This document shows positions 8,961 to 17,252 of a stretch of 45,025 bases of DNA, one piece after another (the first letter of the stretch is position 1; every line of letters begins with the position of its first letter). Origin of the DNA: Alphaproteobacteria bacterium. Its GTDB lineage: Bacteria; Pseudomonadota; Alphaproteobacteria; Sphingomonadales; Sphingomonadaceae. Where the stretch lies: positions 1-45,025 of the forward strand of contig JAHJHL010000182.1 of assembly GCA_018823905.1 (NCBI GenBank). The letters are read 5' to 3'. Both the position numbers and the translations under genes were made by a program. The notes beneath the pieces were generated by a model. That model made no database searches. It was not told where the DNA came from and worked only from the letters and a program-made list of their open reading frames with translations.

Positions 8961-9647
8961 TTACCGCTCGCTCAGATAATAGCGCTCGCGCGCGGTCAGA
9001 TCGTCAGCGAGTTCGTAAACGATCGGCTGGCCGGTCGGGATTTCGAGGCTGGTGATGTCGGCGTCCGAAATGCCCGACAGATGCTTGACCAGCGCGCGCA
9101 GGCTGTTGCCGTGCGCCGAAATCAGTACCGTCTTGCCCGCGGTCAGCTGCGGCACGATCGCGCTTTCAAAATAGGGGAGGACGCGTTCGATCGTATCTTT
9201 CAGGCTCTCGGCTGCGGGAATATCGATACCCGCGTAGCGCGGGTCGCTCGCGAGATCCCATGGAGATCCGGCTTCGAGCGGCGGCGGCGGAATGTCGAAG
9301 CTGCGGCGCCAGATCTTGACCTGATCGTCGCCATGCTTCGCCGCGGTCTCGGCCTTATCGAGTCCGGTCAGCCCGCCATAATGGCGTTCGTTCAACCGCC
9401 AGTCTTTAGTCACCGGCAGCCACAGCCGCCCCATCGCCTCGAGTGCCAGATTGAGCGTCTTGATCGCGCGCGACTGGACCGAGGTGAAACAGGTATCGGG
9501 CGCGATGCCCTTGGCCTTCATCAATTCGCCCGCCGCCCACGCCTCGGCCACGCCCTTTTCGGTGACATCGACGTCCCACCAGCCGGTGAAGCGGTTTTCG
9601 AGGTTCCACTGCGACTGACCGTGACGGATGAGGATGAGTTGGGGCAT
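8961..9647 (-). CDS. gpmA: 2,3-bisphosphoglycerate-dependent phosphoglycerate mutase
   Basis: At 228 residues this is the standard GpmA length. The phosphohistidine motif [10 protein letters not shown] places His9 as the nucleophile. [15 protein letters not shown], the [12 protein letters not shown] loop, [10 protein letters not shown] and the second catalytic histidine in [16 protein letters not shown] are all present. The enzyme interconverts 3- and 2-phosphoglycerate in glycolysis and gluconeogenesis in the cytosol. ATG 9647 is chosen because [10 protein letters not shown] is the conserved start and GAAGGA lies 8-10 nt upstream; the longer reading frame to 9752 has no family support. It is divergent from the hsp20 gene. 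Confidence 0.96.
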   Translation of the reverse strand: MPQLILIRHGQSQWNLENRFTGWWDVDVTEKGVAEAWAAGELMKAKGIAPDTCFTSVQSRAIKTLNLALEAMGRLWLPVTKDWRLNERHYGGLTGLDKAETAAKHGDDQVKIWRRSFDIPPPPLEAGSPWDLASDPRYAGIDIPAAESLKDTIERVLPYFESAIVPQLTAGKTVLISAHGNSLRALVKHLSGISDADITSLEIPTGQPIVYELADDLTARERYYLSER

Positions 9648-9715
9648 TTCGGATCCTTCGGATGGAGGGTTTTGCTGCCCCTTAGCGTGGCTTTCGCATG
9701 AACGCCAATCGCCCT

Positions 9716-9745
9716 CTTGAAATGGTTTCGCGCGCACCCAGATTT
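9716..9745 (+). promoter_or_regulatory. RpoH (sigma-32)-type heat-shock promoter for hsp20
   Basis: CTTGAAA (9716-9722), a 14-nt spacer, then CCCAGATTT (9737-9745). This closely matches the RpoH consensus CTTGAAA-N(11-15)-CCCCATNT. It lies 91 bp before the Hsp20 start codon and predicts a 5' leader of about 85 nt. Confidence 0.72.
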
Positions 9746-9750
9746 GCAGC

Positions 9751-9835
9751 ATCCGGTCGCCGATACGGGGCCGGGTGGTGATCGCGGCGCGCCGCCGCGG
9801 TCCCTGACTTCGCTTTTAGGAAAGGAAGAAAGACC
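9751..9835 (+). promoter_or_regulatory. ROSE-like RNA thermometer in hsp20 leader
   Basis: The leader ends in a hairpin in which CUUCGCUUU (9808-9816) pairs with AAAGGAAG (9821-9828) around a UAGG loop, leaving one unpaired G (9812) opposite the Shine-Dalgarno GG. That single G in a UYGCU-type anti-Shine-Dalgarno strand is the hallmark of ROSE elements, which melt on heating to allow translation of small heat-shock genes. A second hairpin, CGCGGCG/CGCCGCG (9783-9799), lies just upstream. The predicted length and gene context both fit. Confidence 0.72.
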
Positions 9836-10297
9836 ATGCGCAACAGTTTTGACTGGACCCCCTATCGCCGTTCGACCGTCGGTTTCGACCGCTTGTTCGA
9901 TTTCCTCGAAACCAGCGGTTCGGGCGCCGAAAACTATCCGCCGTTCGACATCGAAAAGGTCGCCGACGATCATTTCCGCATCACCGTGGCGGTCGCCGGT
10001 TTCAAGAGCGACGAAATCGAGATCGTCGCGCAGCAGAATATGCTGACCGTCAGCGGCCGCAAGGCGCCCGCCGCCGAGGGCGAAAGTCGTCAGCTGCTGT
10101 ACAGCGGCATCGCGACGCGCGCCTTCGAGCGCCGCTTCCAGCTCGCCGATTTCGTGCGGGTGAGCGCGGCGGACCTGGCCGACGGGCTGTTGATCATCGA
10201 CCTGGTGCGCGAAGTGCCCGAGGCGATGAAGCCGCACAAGATCGCGATCGGCGGCTCTGCGACCCCGACCTTGGTCGAGGACAAGCAGGCGGCCTAA
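9836..10297 (+). CDS. Small heat-shock protein, Hsp20/IbpA family
   Basis: This 153-residue alpha-crystallin-domain chaperone has an N-terminal arm with RRSTVGFDRLFDFLE, a crystallin domain from about residue 36 (YPPFDIEKVADDHFRITVAVAGF) to about 125 with the FERRFQLADFV strand, and a C-terminal IAI (I-x-I) motif. Such proteins hold unfolding proteins during heat stress. It is the only plus-strand gene in the 8.96-18.65 kb block. It has its own RpoH-type promoter and thermometer leader upstream and a strong terminator downstream, so it is an independently regulated single gene. Whether it is IbpA or another Hsp20 paralogue cannot be settled here. Confidence 0.93.
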   Translation: MRNSFDWTPYRRSTVGFDRLFDFLETSGSGAENYPPFDIEKVADDHFRITVAVAGFKSDEIEIVAQQNMLTVSGRKAPAAEGESRQLLYSGIATRAFERRFQLADFVRVSAADLADGLLIIDLVREVPEAMKPHKIAIGGSATPTLVEDKQAA

Positions 10298-10333
10298 ACG
10301 CCTGCGAACCCATGCCCCGCGGGGCATCATGAG

Positions 10334-10370
10334 CGGGGTCCGGAGTCCCTTCCGGACCCCGTTTTCGTTT
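10334..10370 (+). terminator. Rho-independent terminator after hsp20
   Basis: CGGGGTCCGGA (10334-10344) and TCCGGACCCCG (10351-10361) form a perfect 11-bp stem with a 6-nt loop, followed by TTTTCGTTT. It ends just before the convergent GNAT stop codon. Confidence 0.9.
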
Positions 10371-10853
10371 CTAGAGCATCCGCGTCATGAAGCGGCTGAA
10401 CGGGTCGGGTTTGTAGTCGGCGAAGGGCGCGCAATCGTCGAAGTCATAGCGGCGGTAGAGCGCAATCGCGGGTTCGAACGCGGCGCCCGATCCGGTTTCC
10501 AGACTGAGCCGCTTGAGCCCGCGGCCATGCGCTTCAGCGATAATATGGTCGAGCATATGCGCCGCGACGCCGCGGCGCAGGAAGGCGTCTGCGGTGCGCA
10601 TCGATTTGATCTCGCCATGCGCGGCATCGAGCATCTTGAGCGCGCCGCACCCCGCCAGCGCATCACCGTCATGGATCGACCAGAAGGTCACATCGTCGGC
10701 ATTCAGACCGTCGAAGTCGAGGAAGTGACAGCTGCCCGCGGGCGAGCTCGCCAGCATCCCGGCGAAATGCTGTTCGAGCAGCGCGCGGATCGCGGCGCCG
10801 GACAGATCGTCTTCGACGATCCGCCAGTCACCGTCCCCCGCGCCGGGCGTCAC
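10371..10853 (-). CDS. GNAT-family N-acetyltransferase
   Basis: The roughly 160-residue protein has the GNAT pattern. The strand-turn [22 protein letters not shown] is followed by the motif A region [28 protein letters not shown] (acetyl-CoA binding loop R-R-G-V-A-A), then [29 protein letters not shown] typical of motif B. It resembles the PhnO/YafP-like group that acetylates small amines or amino-acid-like substrates; the substrate is unknown. I prefer the GTG at 10853, which overlaps the TGA of the upstream carboxypeptidase gene (GTGA), suggesting coupling. A GTG at 10880 would add nine residues. The gene closes a three-gene overlapping operon. Confidence 0.78.
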   Translation of the reverse strand: MTPGAGDGDWRIVEDDLSGAAIRALLEQHFAGMLASSPAGSCHFLDFDGLNADDVTFWSIHDGDALAGCGALKMLDAAHGEIKSMRTADAFLRRGVAAHMLDHIIAEAHGRGLKRLSLETGSGAAFEPAIALYRRYDFDDCAPFADYKPDPFSRFMTRML

Positions 10854-11959
10854 AGCATCTGGTCGAGCGTCGCGAGGCACGCGTGCGCCAGCAGCTTCGA
10901 GCGTTCGGGCGACCAGCCCGCGACCGGGTCGGGCAGGTCGTCATTGTCCTTGAACGGCATTTCGATCGTCATCGACACCGCGCCAAAGCGTTCGGCGAGC
11001 TGGGTCGTCGACATCGACAGATTTGCCTTGCCCGGCGCCGATTCGCTGTAGCCGAGTTCGACCTGAAAATCGGGGGTGTTCGCCGCCAGCGCGGTCTGGA
11101 ACGCCTTGTATTTTTCCAGCTGCTCGTGCTTCAGCGACGGGATGCCTTCAAAACCTGCGATGAACACCGCCGGGATCGCCTCGTCGCCATGGACGTCCAT
11201 CGCCCAGTCGACCCCCGTCTCGTCCATCGCGTTGCGCACGCACAACACTTCGGGGCTGCGCGTGGCGGTCGGATTATCCCATTCGCGGTTGAGGTTCACC
11301 CCGGCAAAATTGGTGCGAAGATGGCCGCGGCACGACCCGTCGGGGTTCATGTTCGGGACGATATGGAAACGGCATTTTTTGAGCAACGAGCGCGCATGCG
11401 GATCGGCGGGGTCGGTGAGCTTTTCAAGCGCGCCCTCGACCCACCATTCCGCCATGCTCTCGCCCGGATGCTGGCGCGCATAGAGCCATACCTGCGTATC
11501 GCCGGTCCCCATTTCGAGGCAGTCGATCGGCTGACCCTCCAGGCTGGTACCGAGGCAGCGATAGGTGACGCCTTCGCACTCGGCGACCGATGCGACGAGG
11601 TCGTGGTGACGCTCCATCGAGAAGGGCGCGAAATAGGCGAAGTAGAGGATCGGGCTCTCGGCGGTGTGGCGGATCGTCAGCGTGCCCGCATCATAGCTGG
11701 TGTCGAGGCGGAACCAATAATCGCGGTCATAGCTCGCGCATGCCGCATAGCCCAGCCAGCCGTCGGGATAGGCCGAGGCATCGAGCCCGGTAATCGCGAG
11801 CTCAAGCGCGTCGCCGACCGCGCACGACACGCGGAAATGGAACCATTGAAAGAAGTCGGATTCGCGATCCTTGCGGATCGACAGGTGGGCGGCAGTGCCG
11901 TCGATCGAATCCACGACGATGTTGCCGCTGTCGAAAGCGGCGTTGATGGTGATGGTCAT
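10850..11959 (-). CDS. M14-family zinc carboxypeptidase (cytosolic carboxypeptidase-like)
   Basis: The 369-residue protein has an N-terminal beta-sandwich (about residues 1-125: [32 protein letters not shown]) like that of the cytosolic carboxypeptidase/deglutamylase subfamily (M14D). A zinc carboxypeptidase domain follows, with ligands in [13 protein letters not shown] (HxxE), the [25 protein letters not shown] substrate-binding stretch (residues split around 205-235), a third ligand in MDVHGDE and the catalytic Glu in MTIEMPFK. There is no signal peptide, so it is cytosolic. Eukaryotic relatives trim glutamates from tubulin; the bacterial substrate is unknown. ATG 11959 overlaps the upstream TGA (ATGA), so it is probably coupled to the lipoprotein gene. 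Confidence 0.87.
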   Translation of the reverse strand: MTITINAAFDSGNIVVDSIDGTAAHLSIRKDRESDFFQWFHFRVSCAVGDALELAITGLDASAYPDGWLGYAACASYDRDYWFRLDTSYDAGTLTIRHTAESPILYFAYFAPFSMERHHDLVASVAECEGVTYRCLGTSLEGQPIDCLEMGTGDTQVWLYARQHPGESMAEWWVEGALEKLTDPADPHARSLLKKCRFHIVPNMNPDGSCRGHLRTNFAGVNLNREWDNPTATRSPEVLCVRNAMDETGVDWAMDVHGDEAIPAVFIAGFEGIPSLKHEQLEKYKAFQTALAANTPDFQVELGYSESAPGKANLSMSTTQLAERFGAVSMTIEMPFKDNDDLPDPVAGWSPERSKLLAHACLATLDQML

Positions 11960-12567
11960 GGGACGCTGATAGTGCGTCCCGATTCGCCGGGGAAGTCCTT
12001 GAATAGGGCTTCGGCTAATTTTGCTGCGGCAAGCGACGGTTGCGACGCGGGCGCTTTCACCGGGATCGCCGCAAGCGCGCGGCCCTCCCACAACGCCTGA
12101 CCGGTCGCGGCATCGTCGATACGGACCGAAAGCTGGTGATCCGCCATGCGCTTGGGACCGCCGCCGAGGTTGAGGCCGATACCGAGTCCGACGCCCGAGC
12201 CATAGCTGCCGGTCGAACCGCCGACCCCAACTGATACCGGCGACCGGCGTCCCGCGCTGGATTGTTCGCTGCGGTCGAAAGCGACGCGGACCAGCAGCGG
12301 GGCGCGTTCGTTGCTGCCCGCCGCGACCAATCCCTGACGCTGCAATTGCTGATCGACCGCGGCGCGATAGCTGTTCCATTCGAGCGACGGCATGCCCGCG
12401 CCCGGGCCGTCGAGCGGCGCGGTGGCGATGGCGTAGCGTGTCCCCGGCGCCCAGCCGGGCACGGCGTTATGGAAGCGGGTGACCTCGACCGGCGGCACCG
12501 CGGTGGCACAGCCGCCGAACGAAAGCGCCGCTGCACACAGCAGGGCGACAGAAATTTGACGCGTCAT
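11956..12567 (-). CDS. DUF4136-like lipoprotein
   Basis: This is a 203-residue putative lipoprotein. The signal sequence [20 protein letters not shown] ends in a lipobox-like FGGC (Cys20). The mature part, with [45 protein letters not shown], a glycine-rich [21 protein letters not shown] stretch (split around residues 120-140) and [19 protein letters not shown], matches the layout of DUF4136-type envelope lipoproteins. Its function is unknown. The ATG at 12567 is chosen for the signal peptide. Its stop overlaps the start of the carboxypeptidase gene, so the two are probably made together although one is exported and the other is not. Confidence 0.72.
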   Translation of the reverse strand: MTRQISVALLCAAALSFGGCATAVPPVEVTRFHNAVPGWAPGTRYAIATAPLDGPGAGMPSLEWNSYRAAVDQQLQRQGLVAAGSNERAPLLVRVAFDRSEQSSAGRRSPVSVGVGGSTGSYGSGVGLGIGLNLGGGPKRMADHQLSVRIDDAATGQALWEGRALAAIPVKAPASQPSLAAAKLAEALFKDFPGESGRTISVP

Positions 12568-12638
12568 CCGGGCATCATGCGCCACCAAATATGGCTTGGC
12601 AATGAATGGGATGCCGCCGCCGCGCGACGGCTTGCGCC

Positions 12639-13307
12639 TCAGCGATAGAAGATGTGGTTGTCGATCTGCGCGATGCGCGTCTTGCGCCAGCCCGGCGAGA
12701 CGTAACGGGCGTGGAAGAAAAGCGCGCCCGGCGCATGATTTTTCCAGCTGCCGTCGCGGGCGATCTGCGCGATCGCAATCGCGTTGTTCCACTGCGCGCC
12801 TTCGCGGATCGCAGGCATCTTGCCGCCGCGCACAAAGCTGAACTGGCTGCGCTGATGGACGACGCCGCACAGGCTTTTGGGGAAGCGGCCCGACTGGGCG
12901 CGGTTGATCACGACATGCGCGACCGCGAGCTGGCCGACGAGCGATTCGCCGCGCGACTCGAAATAGACGGTGCCGGCAAGGCAGCGCAGCTCGGGATCCA
13001 TGTCCGCCGGGCGGGGGGTCGCGGCGACCAGCGCAGCGAGCGATTCGGCAGTGACCGGCGCCGGTTTCGAGTCCGGGGCCGGCGCTTCATCGGTATTTTC
13101 GGTGATGACGTCGATCGGCGCATCGGCCTTGATCGACAGATCCGCCTGTTCAGCCACAACCGGCGCATCGGCGCTGGGGGCGATCAGGGCGGGAAGATTG
13201 GCGTCGGCGGCAAGATCGCTTGCAAAGCCGGGTTCCGCCAAAAGCAGCATGGTGGCGGCAGTCATGCCGACGGCAGCCACGCTGGCACCATTCAAAATAC
13301 GACTCAT
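12639..13307 (-). CDS. Cell wall hydrolase, SleB/CwlJ family
   Basis: The 222-residue exported protein has a signal peptide about residues 1-30 (ending EPGFAS), then a low-complexity Asp/Pro/Ala-rich linker (about 35-100) and a C-terminal Hydrolase_2 (SleB/CwlJ) domain: CLAGTVYFESRGESLVGQLAVAHVVINRA (Glu in YFESRGE is the likely catalytic acid), SLCGVVHQRSQFSF and the ending GALFFHARYVSPGWRKT...NHIFYR. In spore formers these enzymes degrade cortex peptidoglycan. In alphaproteobacteria they are presumed periplasmic lytic or remodelling enzymes. ATG 13307 is used; a TTG four codons upstream is possible. It is a single minus-strand gene with a 193-bp upstream gap holding no clear promoter. Confidence 0.85.
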   Translation of the reverse strand: MSRILNGASVAAVGMTAATMLLLAEPGFASDLAADANLPALIAPSADAPVVAEQADLSIKADAPIDVITENTDEAPAPDSKPAPVTAESLAALVAATPRPADMDPELRCLAGTVYFESRGESLVGQLAVAHVVINRAQSGRFPKSLCGVVHQRSQFSFVRGGKMPAIREGAQWNNAIAIAQIARDGSWKNHAPGALFFHARYVSPGWRKTRIAQIDNHIFYR

Positions 13308-13500
13308 AGTGTCCGTCAAAAGTGCGGCCGATGAACCGAAACTTCCAAAACAGGTGGGGGGCTATGGCCCAATACCGCCTGCGGTCATCGTCCGACTGCG
13401 TGTCCAACCCGTTTTGCCGGGGCATCGCCAAGACAATGCAACCCACGGAACGACCTACGCGTTATCGAATGCGTGCCACCTATGTTGCACCGCAACAGAG

Positions 13501-13839
13501 TCAAGTTAACGCGGCCCATTCCGCGACGAGCCGTGGCGCATCTGCGATGTCCAGTTCAACGATCCACAGATCGGGATCGGCCTTTTGCCGCCGGTCCTGG
13601 TAGTTGGCGCGCGATTCACCATCTTTGGGGTCGTCGGGGCCAACCGCCTCCCAGATATAGTGGCCGGTCGGCGAAAACCGCCGTTCGAGCAGCGGCCCCG
13701 GCTGCCCGCGTTCGGTGCATTGGACCAGAATGGCGCCCGAATGCTCGTCGCCTTTGGAGAGCACGGTCGCAAAGCCGCCCGCTGATTCGGTCCGGCGCAG
13801 CAGCAGGTCGACGAGAAAGCGGCTGGTCAGCCGCGTCAT
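13501..13839 (-). CDS. DUF1491 family protein
   Basis: This is a 112-residue small soluble protein beginning MTRLTSRFLVDLLLRRTESAGGFATVLSKGDEHSGAI and containing the conserved Y.WEAVGPDD and WIVELDIAD segments of the alphaproteobacterial DUF1491 family. Its function is not known. It has no signal peptide or membrane segment. It follows ptsN by 21 bp on the same strand, so it may be the last gene of an hpf-ptsN-DUF1491 transcription unit. Confidence 0.82.
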   Translation of the reverse strand: MTRLTSRFLVDLLLRRTESAGGFATVLSKGDEHSGAILVQCTERGQPGPLLERRFSPTGHYIWEAVGPDDPKDGESRANYQDRRQKADPDLWIVELDIADAPRLVAEWAALT

Positions 13840-13860
13840 GGGAACGCTCGCGGTGCGGCG

Positions 13861-14325
13861 TTACGCCGCGTCACGCGTTTCAGTGTCGGCGAGCAGCGCG
13901 TACAGTGCCTCGTCGCTCTTCGCCCCGCGCAGCCGATCGGCGATCGCTTCGTTGCGCAGCATGCGCGATACCCCGGCGAGCGCCTTCAAATGATCGGCCC
14001 CGGCGTCGAGCGGCGACAGCAGCACGAACAGCAGATCGACCGGCAGGCCATCGACCGCATTGAAATCGATCGGGCGCGACAATTGCAGGAACAGCCCGCG
14101 CACCCCGGTCAGATCGGCCATCTTGGCATGCGGCAGTGCGATGCCGCGCCCGAACCCGGTCGAACCGAGCCGTTCGCGTTCGAGCAAGGCTTCGCTGACT
14201 TCGCCCGCATCGAGGCCGAGCGAGCGGCTGGCAAGATCGCCCACAAAGGGAAACAGCGCCTTTTTCGAATCGAGCTGCACATGCGCGCGCACGGTCGCGG
14301 GATAGAGGAGGGAAGACAGGTTCAT
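13861..14325 (-). CDS. ptsN: PTS IIA-like nitrogen-regulatory protein PtsN
   Basis: The 154-residue EIIA-Ntr protein has the phosphoacceptor histidine H66 in RGIALPHAKM. The surrounding TGFGRGIALPHA, LQLSRPIDFNAVDGLPVDLLFVLLSP and HLKALAGVSRML segments are all typical. PtsN is the terminal phosphoacceptor of the PTS-Ntr chain, which links nitrogen and carbon status to potassium transport and the stringent response. ATG 14325 (MNLSSLLYP) is the standard start. It lies downstream of hpf on the same strand, 150 bp away, as in many proteobacterial hpf-ptsN loci; rpoN is not seen here. Confidence 0.93.
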   Translation of the reverse strand: MNLSSLLYPATVRAHVQLDSKKALFPFVGDLASRSLGLDAGEVSEALLERERLGSTGFGRGIALPHAKMADLTGVRGLFLQLSRPIDFNAVDGLPVDLLFVLLSPLDAGADHLKALAGVSRMLRNEAIADRLRGAKSDEALYALLADTETRDAA

Positions 14326-14475
14326 TGTTCTGGTCAAATCTGTGTAGCCGCCGGGCGAAGGGGCCGGCCGTTCCTGGGCAATGGATTGCGGATCGGTCGT
14401 ACCGGCGCCCCGCCATACCGGCATAGGACGTTGTTGGGCGCGGCCCTTATGCCGGTTGGCGAAGAAAATCCAGCC

Positions 14476-15048
14476 TTATCGTGGTTCGACCCAGCCGATC
14501 GTCCCATCGTCGCGGCGATAGACCATATTATGCGTACCGGTCTTGCTGTTGACGAACAGCAGCGCATTGGTGTTCCGCAGGTCGAGCATCATCACCGCGT
14601 CGGACACGCTGCTGCTGGGAATATCGACGCGCGTTTCAGCGATGATCGCGGGCGCGTCGCCGGCGTCTTCATCGTTGCCGGCGTCGAACACGGTGTAGCC
14701 TGCGTTATCCTCGATCTCCTCGACCGTCGGCGATGGCACCGCGACGCCATTGTTATGGTCTTTCAACCGCCGCATGTAACGGCGTAACTGCTTTTCGATG
14801 CGTTCGGCGGCGCCCTCGAACGCGACATGCGCGTCCTGCGCCTGGCCATGCCCCTTGAGCACCAGCCCCTGCATCACATGCGCGACGATGTCGCACTGGA
14901 AACTGTCGTGCGGCCCTTTGCCAAAGGTCGCGTGTGCGCCGATCGCCCGGGAGAAATATTTGTCGGCAATCGCGTTCATCCGATCCGACACATGCGCCTG
15001 CAACGCTTCGCCGGTTTCGATCTGGTGGCCAGAGACGCGGATTTCCAT
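14476..15048 (-). CDS. hpf: Ribosome hibernation-promoting factor, long form
   Basis: The 190-residue protein has an N-terminal S30AE domain (about 1-100: EIRVSGHQIETGEALQAHVSDRM, FQCDIVAHVMQGLVLKGHG, EKQLRRYMRRLKDH). A C-terminal dimerisation domain follows (about 130-190: DIPSSSVSDAVMMLDLRNTNALLFVN, VYRRDDGTIGWVEP). Long HPF dimerises 70S ribosomes into inactive 100S particles in stationary phase. AGGAGAAG lies about 6 nt before the ATG at 15048, an excellent ribosome binding site. It is upstream of ptsN in the same direction. Confidence 0.94.
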   Translation of the reverse strand: MEIRVSGHQIETGEALQAHVSDRMNAIADKYFSRAIGAHATFGKGPHDSFQCDIVAHVMQGLVLKGHGQAQDAHVAFEGAAERIEKQLRRYMRRLKDHNNGVAVPSPTVEEIEDNAGYTVFDAGNDEDAGDAPAIIAETRVDIPSSSVSDAVMMLDLRNTNALLFVNSKTGTHNMVYRRDDGTIGWVEPR

Positions 15049-15095
15049 TTTTCTTCTCCTGCTATGTCCGGTGCGATGACATCAAGGGAGCGTCA

Positions 15096-15797
15096 TCACA
15101 CCGTATCGAGCCACAGCGGCTGGTTGAGCCCTGCGACAAATTCGGCATGGCGCGCCAGATCGGCGACCGATGCCATATGGGGTCGGGGTTCGCGGAACGG
15201 GCGGTCGTGACCGCGCGCCGCTGTGGCACCGACCGGAGCCAAAGAGTCGGTACCGGCAGCCGACGATGCCAGCCCCAGCCCGATCTGCCGTCCACCGGTC
15301 ATTTCGATATAGAGATGCGCGAGCAGTTCGGCGTCGAGCAGCGCGCCATGTTTGACGCGGTGGCTGCGGTCGATGCCGTAGCGGGTGCAAAGCGCGTCGA
15401 GGCTGTGTTTGGCGCCGGGATGAAGCTTTCGCGCCATCTGCACCGTGCAGCACATCCGCGCCATGTCGAGCGCGGGGCGCCCCGCGCGCGCCAGCTCGGC
15501 GTTGACGAAACCGAAGTCAAAGGCGGCATTGTGCGCAACCAGCGGCGCATCGCCAAGGAATTCCATCAGCTCATCGACGCGCGTCGCGAACAACGGCTTG
15601 TCCGATAGAAACTGGATCGACAGGCCGTGCACCGCTTCGGCGGCGGCGGGCATGTCGCGTTCGGGGTTGAAATAAGCGTGAAAGGTCTGGCCGGTCTCGC
15701 GGCGGTCGACCAGTTCGATACACCCGATTTCGACCAGCCTGTCTCCGGTCTTGGGATCGAATCCCGTGGTTTCCGTATCGAAGATGATCTCTCGCAT
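15096..15797 (-). CDS. dnaQ: DNA polymerase III subunit epsilon
   Basis: The 233-residue DEDDh 3'-5' exonuclease has ExoI FDTETTGFDP (D7, E9), ExoII PLVAHNAAFDFGFVN and ExoIII HGALLDAELLAHLY. It proofreads for the replicative polymerase. The C-terminal 50 residues, which in DnaQ contact the alpha subunit, end in LNQPLWLDTV. ATG 15797 (MREIIFDTETTG) is the conserved start. It is 19 bp after coaE in the ppsR-maf-aroE-coaE-dnaQ run, a conserved alphaproteobacterial arrangement next to the origin. Confidence 0.95.
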   Translation of the reverse strand: MREIIFDTETTGFDPKTGDRLVEIGCIELVDRRETGQTFHAYFNPERDMPAAAEAVHGLSIQFLSDKPLFATRVDELMEFLGDAPLVAHNAAFDFGFVNAELARAGRPALDMARMCCTVQMARKLHPGAKHSLDALCTRYGIDRSHRVKHGALLDAELLAHLYIEMTGGRQIGLGLASSAAGTDSLAPVGATAARGHDRPFREPRPHMASVADLARHAEFVAGLNQPLWLDTV

Positions 15798-15816
15798 TGA
15801 GCGATCAATCTGGACC

Positions 15817-16440
15817 CTATCGGGCGCGGAAACAAGAGGCGATGGCGCGAATCTGGCGATGCGTCTCGCTTTTGGGTCCGCCCGTGTCGATGACGAAATC
15901 GGCGCGGGCACGCTTGACGCGGTCGGGAACCTGCAGGCGGCGAATTGCCTTCAACCGCCCATAGGTCATCCCCGGACGGCGCATCACCCGCTTGGTCTGC
16001 ATCCACACCGGCGCCGACACGACCGCGATCGCACCGACGCGGCGCCAGCCGCCTTTTTCGAACAAGAGCGGGATGTCGAGCACCACGACATCGCGGGCGC
16101 GGTGGCGGGCGAGGAATTTCTTCTGCGCCCGGAACACCGCAGGATGAACGATCGCCTCCAGCGCGGTGAGTTCGTGGCGATTGCCAAGTACCAGCCCGCC
16201 AAGTTTCTGGCGATCAACGCCGCCGGGACCGGTGGTGCCGGGAAAGCGTGCCTCGATCGCCGCCACGAGCGCGCCACCCGGCCCTTGCAGCCGGTGCACC
16301 TCGGCGTCGGCGTCGAACACCGGCACCCCTTCGCGCTCGAACATCGCCGCCACGGTCGATTTGCCCATGCCGATCGAACCGGTCAGGCCGAGGATGAACG
16401 GCCGCCGCAGCCGCGAACCGGGGCGCGGATGGTGCCTCAT
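15817..16440 (-). CDS. coaE: Dephospho-CoA kinase
   Basis: The 207-residue kinase has the P-loop GLTGSIGMGKST (Walker A Lys27), VFDADAEVHRL substrate segment, IVHPAVF and VVVLDIPLLFEKGG, all diagnostic of CoaE. It phosphorylates the ribose 3'-OH of dephospho-CoA in the last step of coenzyme A synthesis. The ATG at 16440 overlaps the aroE TGA (ATGA), consistent with coupling. The first 13 residues (MRHHPRPGSRLRR) precede the usual hydrophobic strand and are slightly longer than in many homologues, but no better start exists. Confidence 0.95.
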   Translation of the reverse strand: MRHHPRPGSRLRRPFILGLTGSIGMGKSTVAAMFEREGVPVFDADAEVHRLQGPGGALVAAIEARFPGTTGPGGVDRQKLGGLVLGNRHELTALEAIVHPAVFRAQKKFLARHRARDVVVLDIPLLFEKGGWRRVGAIAVVSAPVWMQTKRVMRRPGMTYGRLKAIRRLQVPDRVKRARADFVIDTGGPKSETHRQIRAIASCFRAR

Positions 16441-17252
16441 GCGGTGAGCAGCGCGCGCAGTTCCTCGTCGCGGCCCTCGGGCGGCGCCGCGCCGAAGAAC
16501 AGCTCAAAGGCGAGCGCGGCCTGGCCGATCAGCATGTCGAGTCCATCGACGGTGTCGAGCCCGCGTCCGTCAGCGGCTTTCAGCAACCTGGTCTGGAGCG
16601 GCGCATAGACGAGGTCATAGACGATCGCATCATCGGCGAGCGGCGACAGGTCAAGGTCGAGCGGCGGCTGGCCGGTCATGCCGAGGCTGCTCGAATTGAC
16701 GAGCAGCGCGGCGGGCGGCAGCTGCGCGTCAAGCCCGACGACCTCGCCCTTGAGGCCGAAGGTCGCGAGCAGGCCCATCGCTTTGAGCGGACTGCGATTG
16801 AGAATCGTCACATGCCCAACACCGGCACGCGCCAAGGCGAACAGCACCGCGCGCGCCGCGCCGCCTGCGCCAATCACCGCCACAGGCGCGCCTTCCAGAT
16901 CGATTTCGGCGATCGGCGCATAGAACCCGGCCGCATCGGTGTTGGTACCGATCACCGATCCATCGGGCTGACGCACGATCGTGTTCATCGCGCCGATCGT
17001 GCCGCGAATATTGCCGGGGTCGTCAACCAGATCCATCACCGCGACCTTGTGCGGGATGGTGACGTTGCAGCCGCGCCAGTCGGCATCGGGACGGCGCTCG
17101 GTGAGGTAGGCGGCGAGATCCTGAGGCTTGATATGGGCGCGCCGATAATCACCTGCGATGTCCAGCGCGTCGAGCCAGAATTTGTGGATCAGCGGCGATT
17201 TCGACTGCGCAATCGGGTCGCCGATCACCTCGGCATAAAGGGTGCCGCTCAT
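16437..17252 (-). CDS. aroE: Shikimate dehydrogenase
   Basis: The 271-residue protein carries the shikimate-binding SKSP motif near residue 17, catalytic K69 in NVTIPHK, D106 in GTNTDAAGF and the NADP-binding GAGGAARAVLFAL loop. AroE reduces 3-dehydroshikimate to shikimate in the aromatic amino acid pathway. ATG 17252 (MSGTLYAEVIGDPIAQSKSP) is the conserved start and overlaps the maf stop by 4 bp. It is the third gene of the five-gene run leading away from the origin. Confidence 0.96.
   Translation of the reverse strand: MSGTLYAEVIGDPIAQSKSPLIHKFWLDALDIAGDYRRAHIKPQDLAAYLTERRPDADWRGCNVTIPHKVAVMDLVDDPGNIRGTIGAMNTIVRQPDGSVIGTNTDAAGFYAPIAEIDLEGAPVAVIGAGGAARAVLFALARAGVGHVTILNRSPLKAMGLLATFGLKGEVVGLDAQLPPAALLVNSSSLGMTGQPPLDLDLSPLADDAIVYDLVYAPLQTRLLKAADGRGLDTVDGLDMLIGQAALAFELFFGAAPPEGRDEELRALLTA

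Noticed and set aside
13308..13500. TTGACT followed by CATAGG on the minus strand as a promoter for the SleB-type gene
   Set aside because: Spacing is only about 14 bp and the -10 is poor; a TGTTGC/GCAACA palindrome overlaps it, so neither promoter nor operator could be supported.
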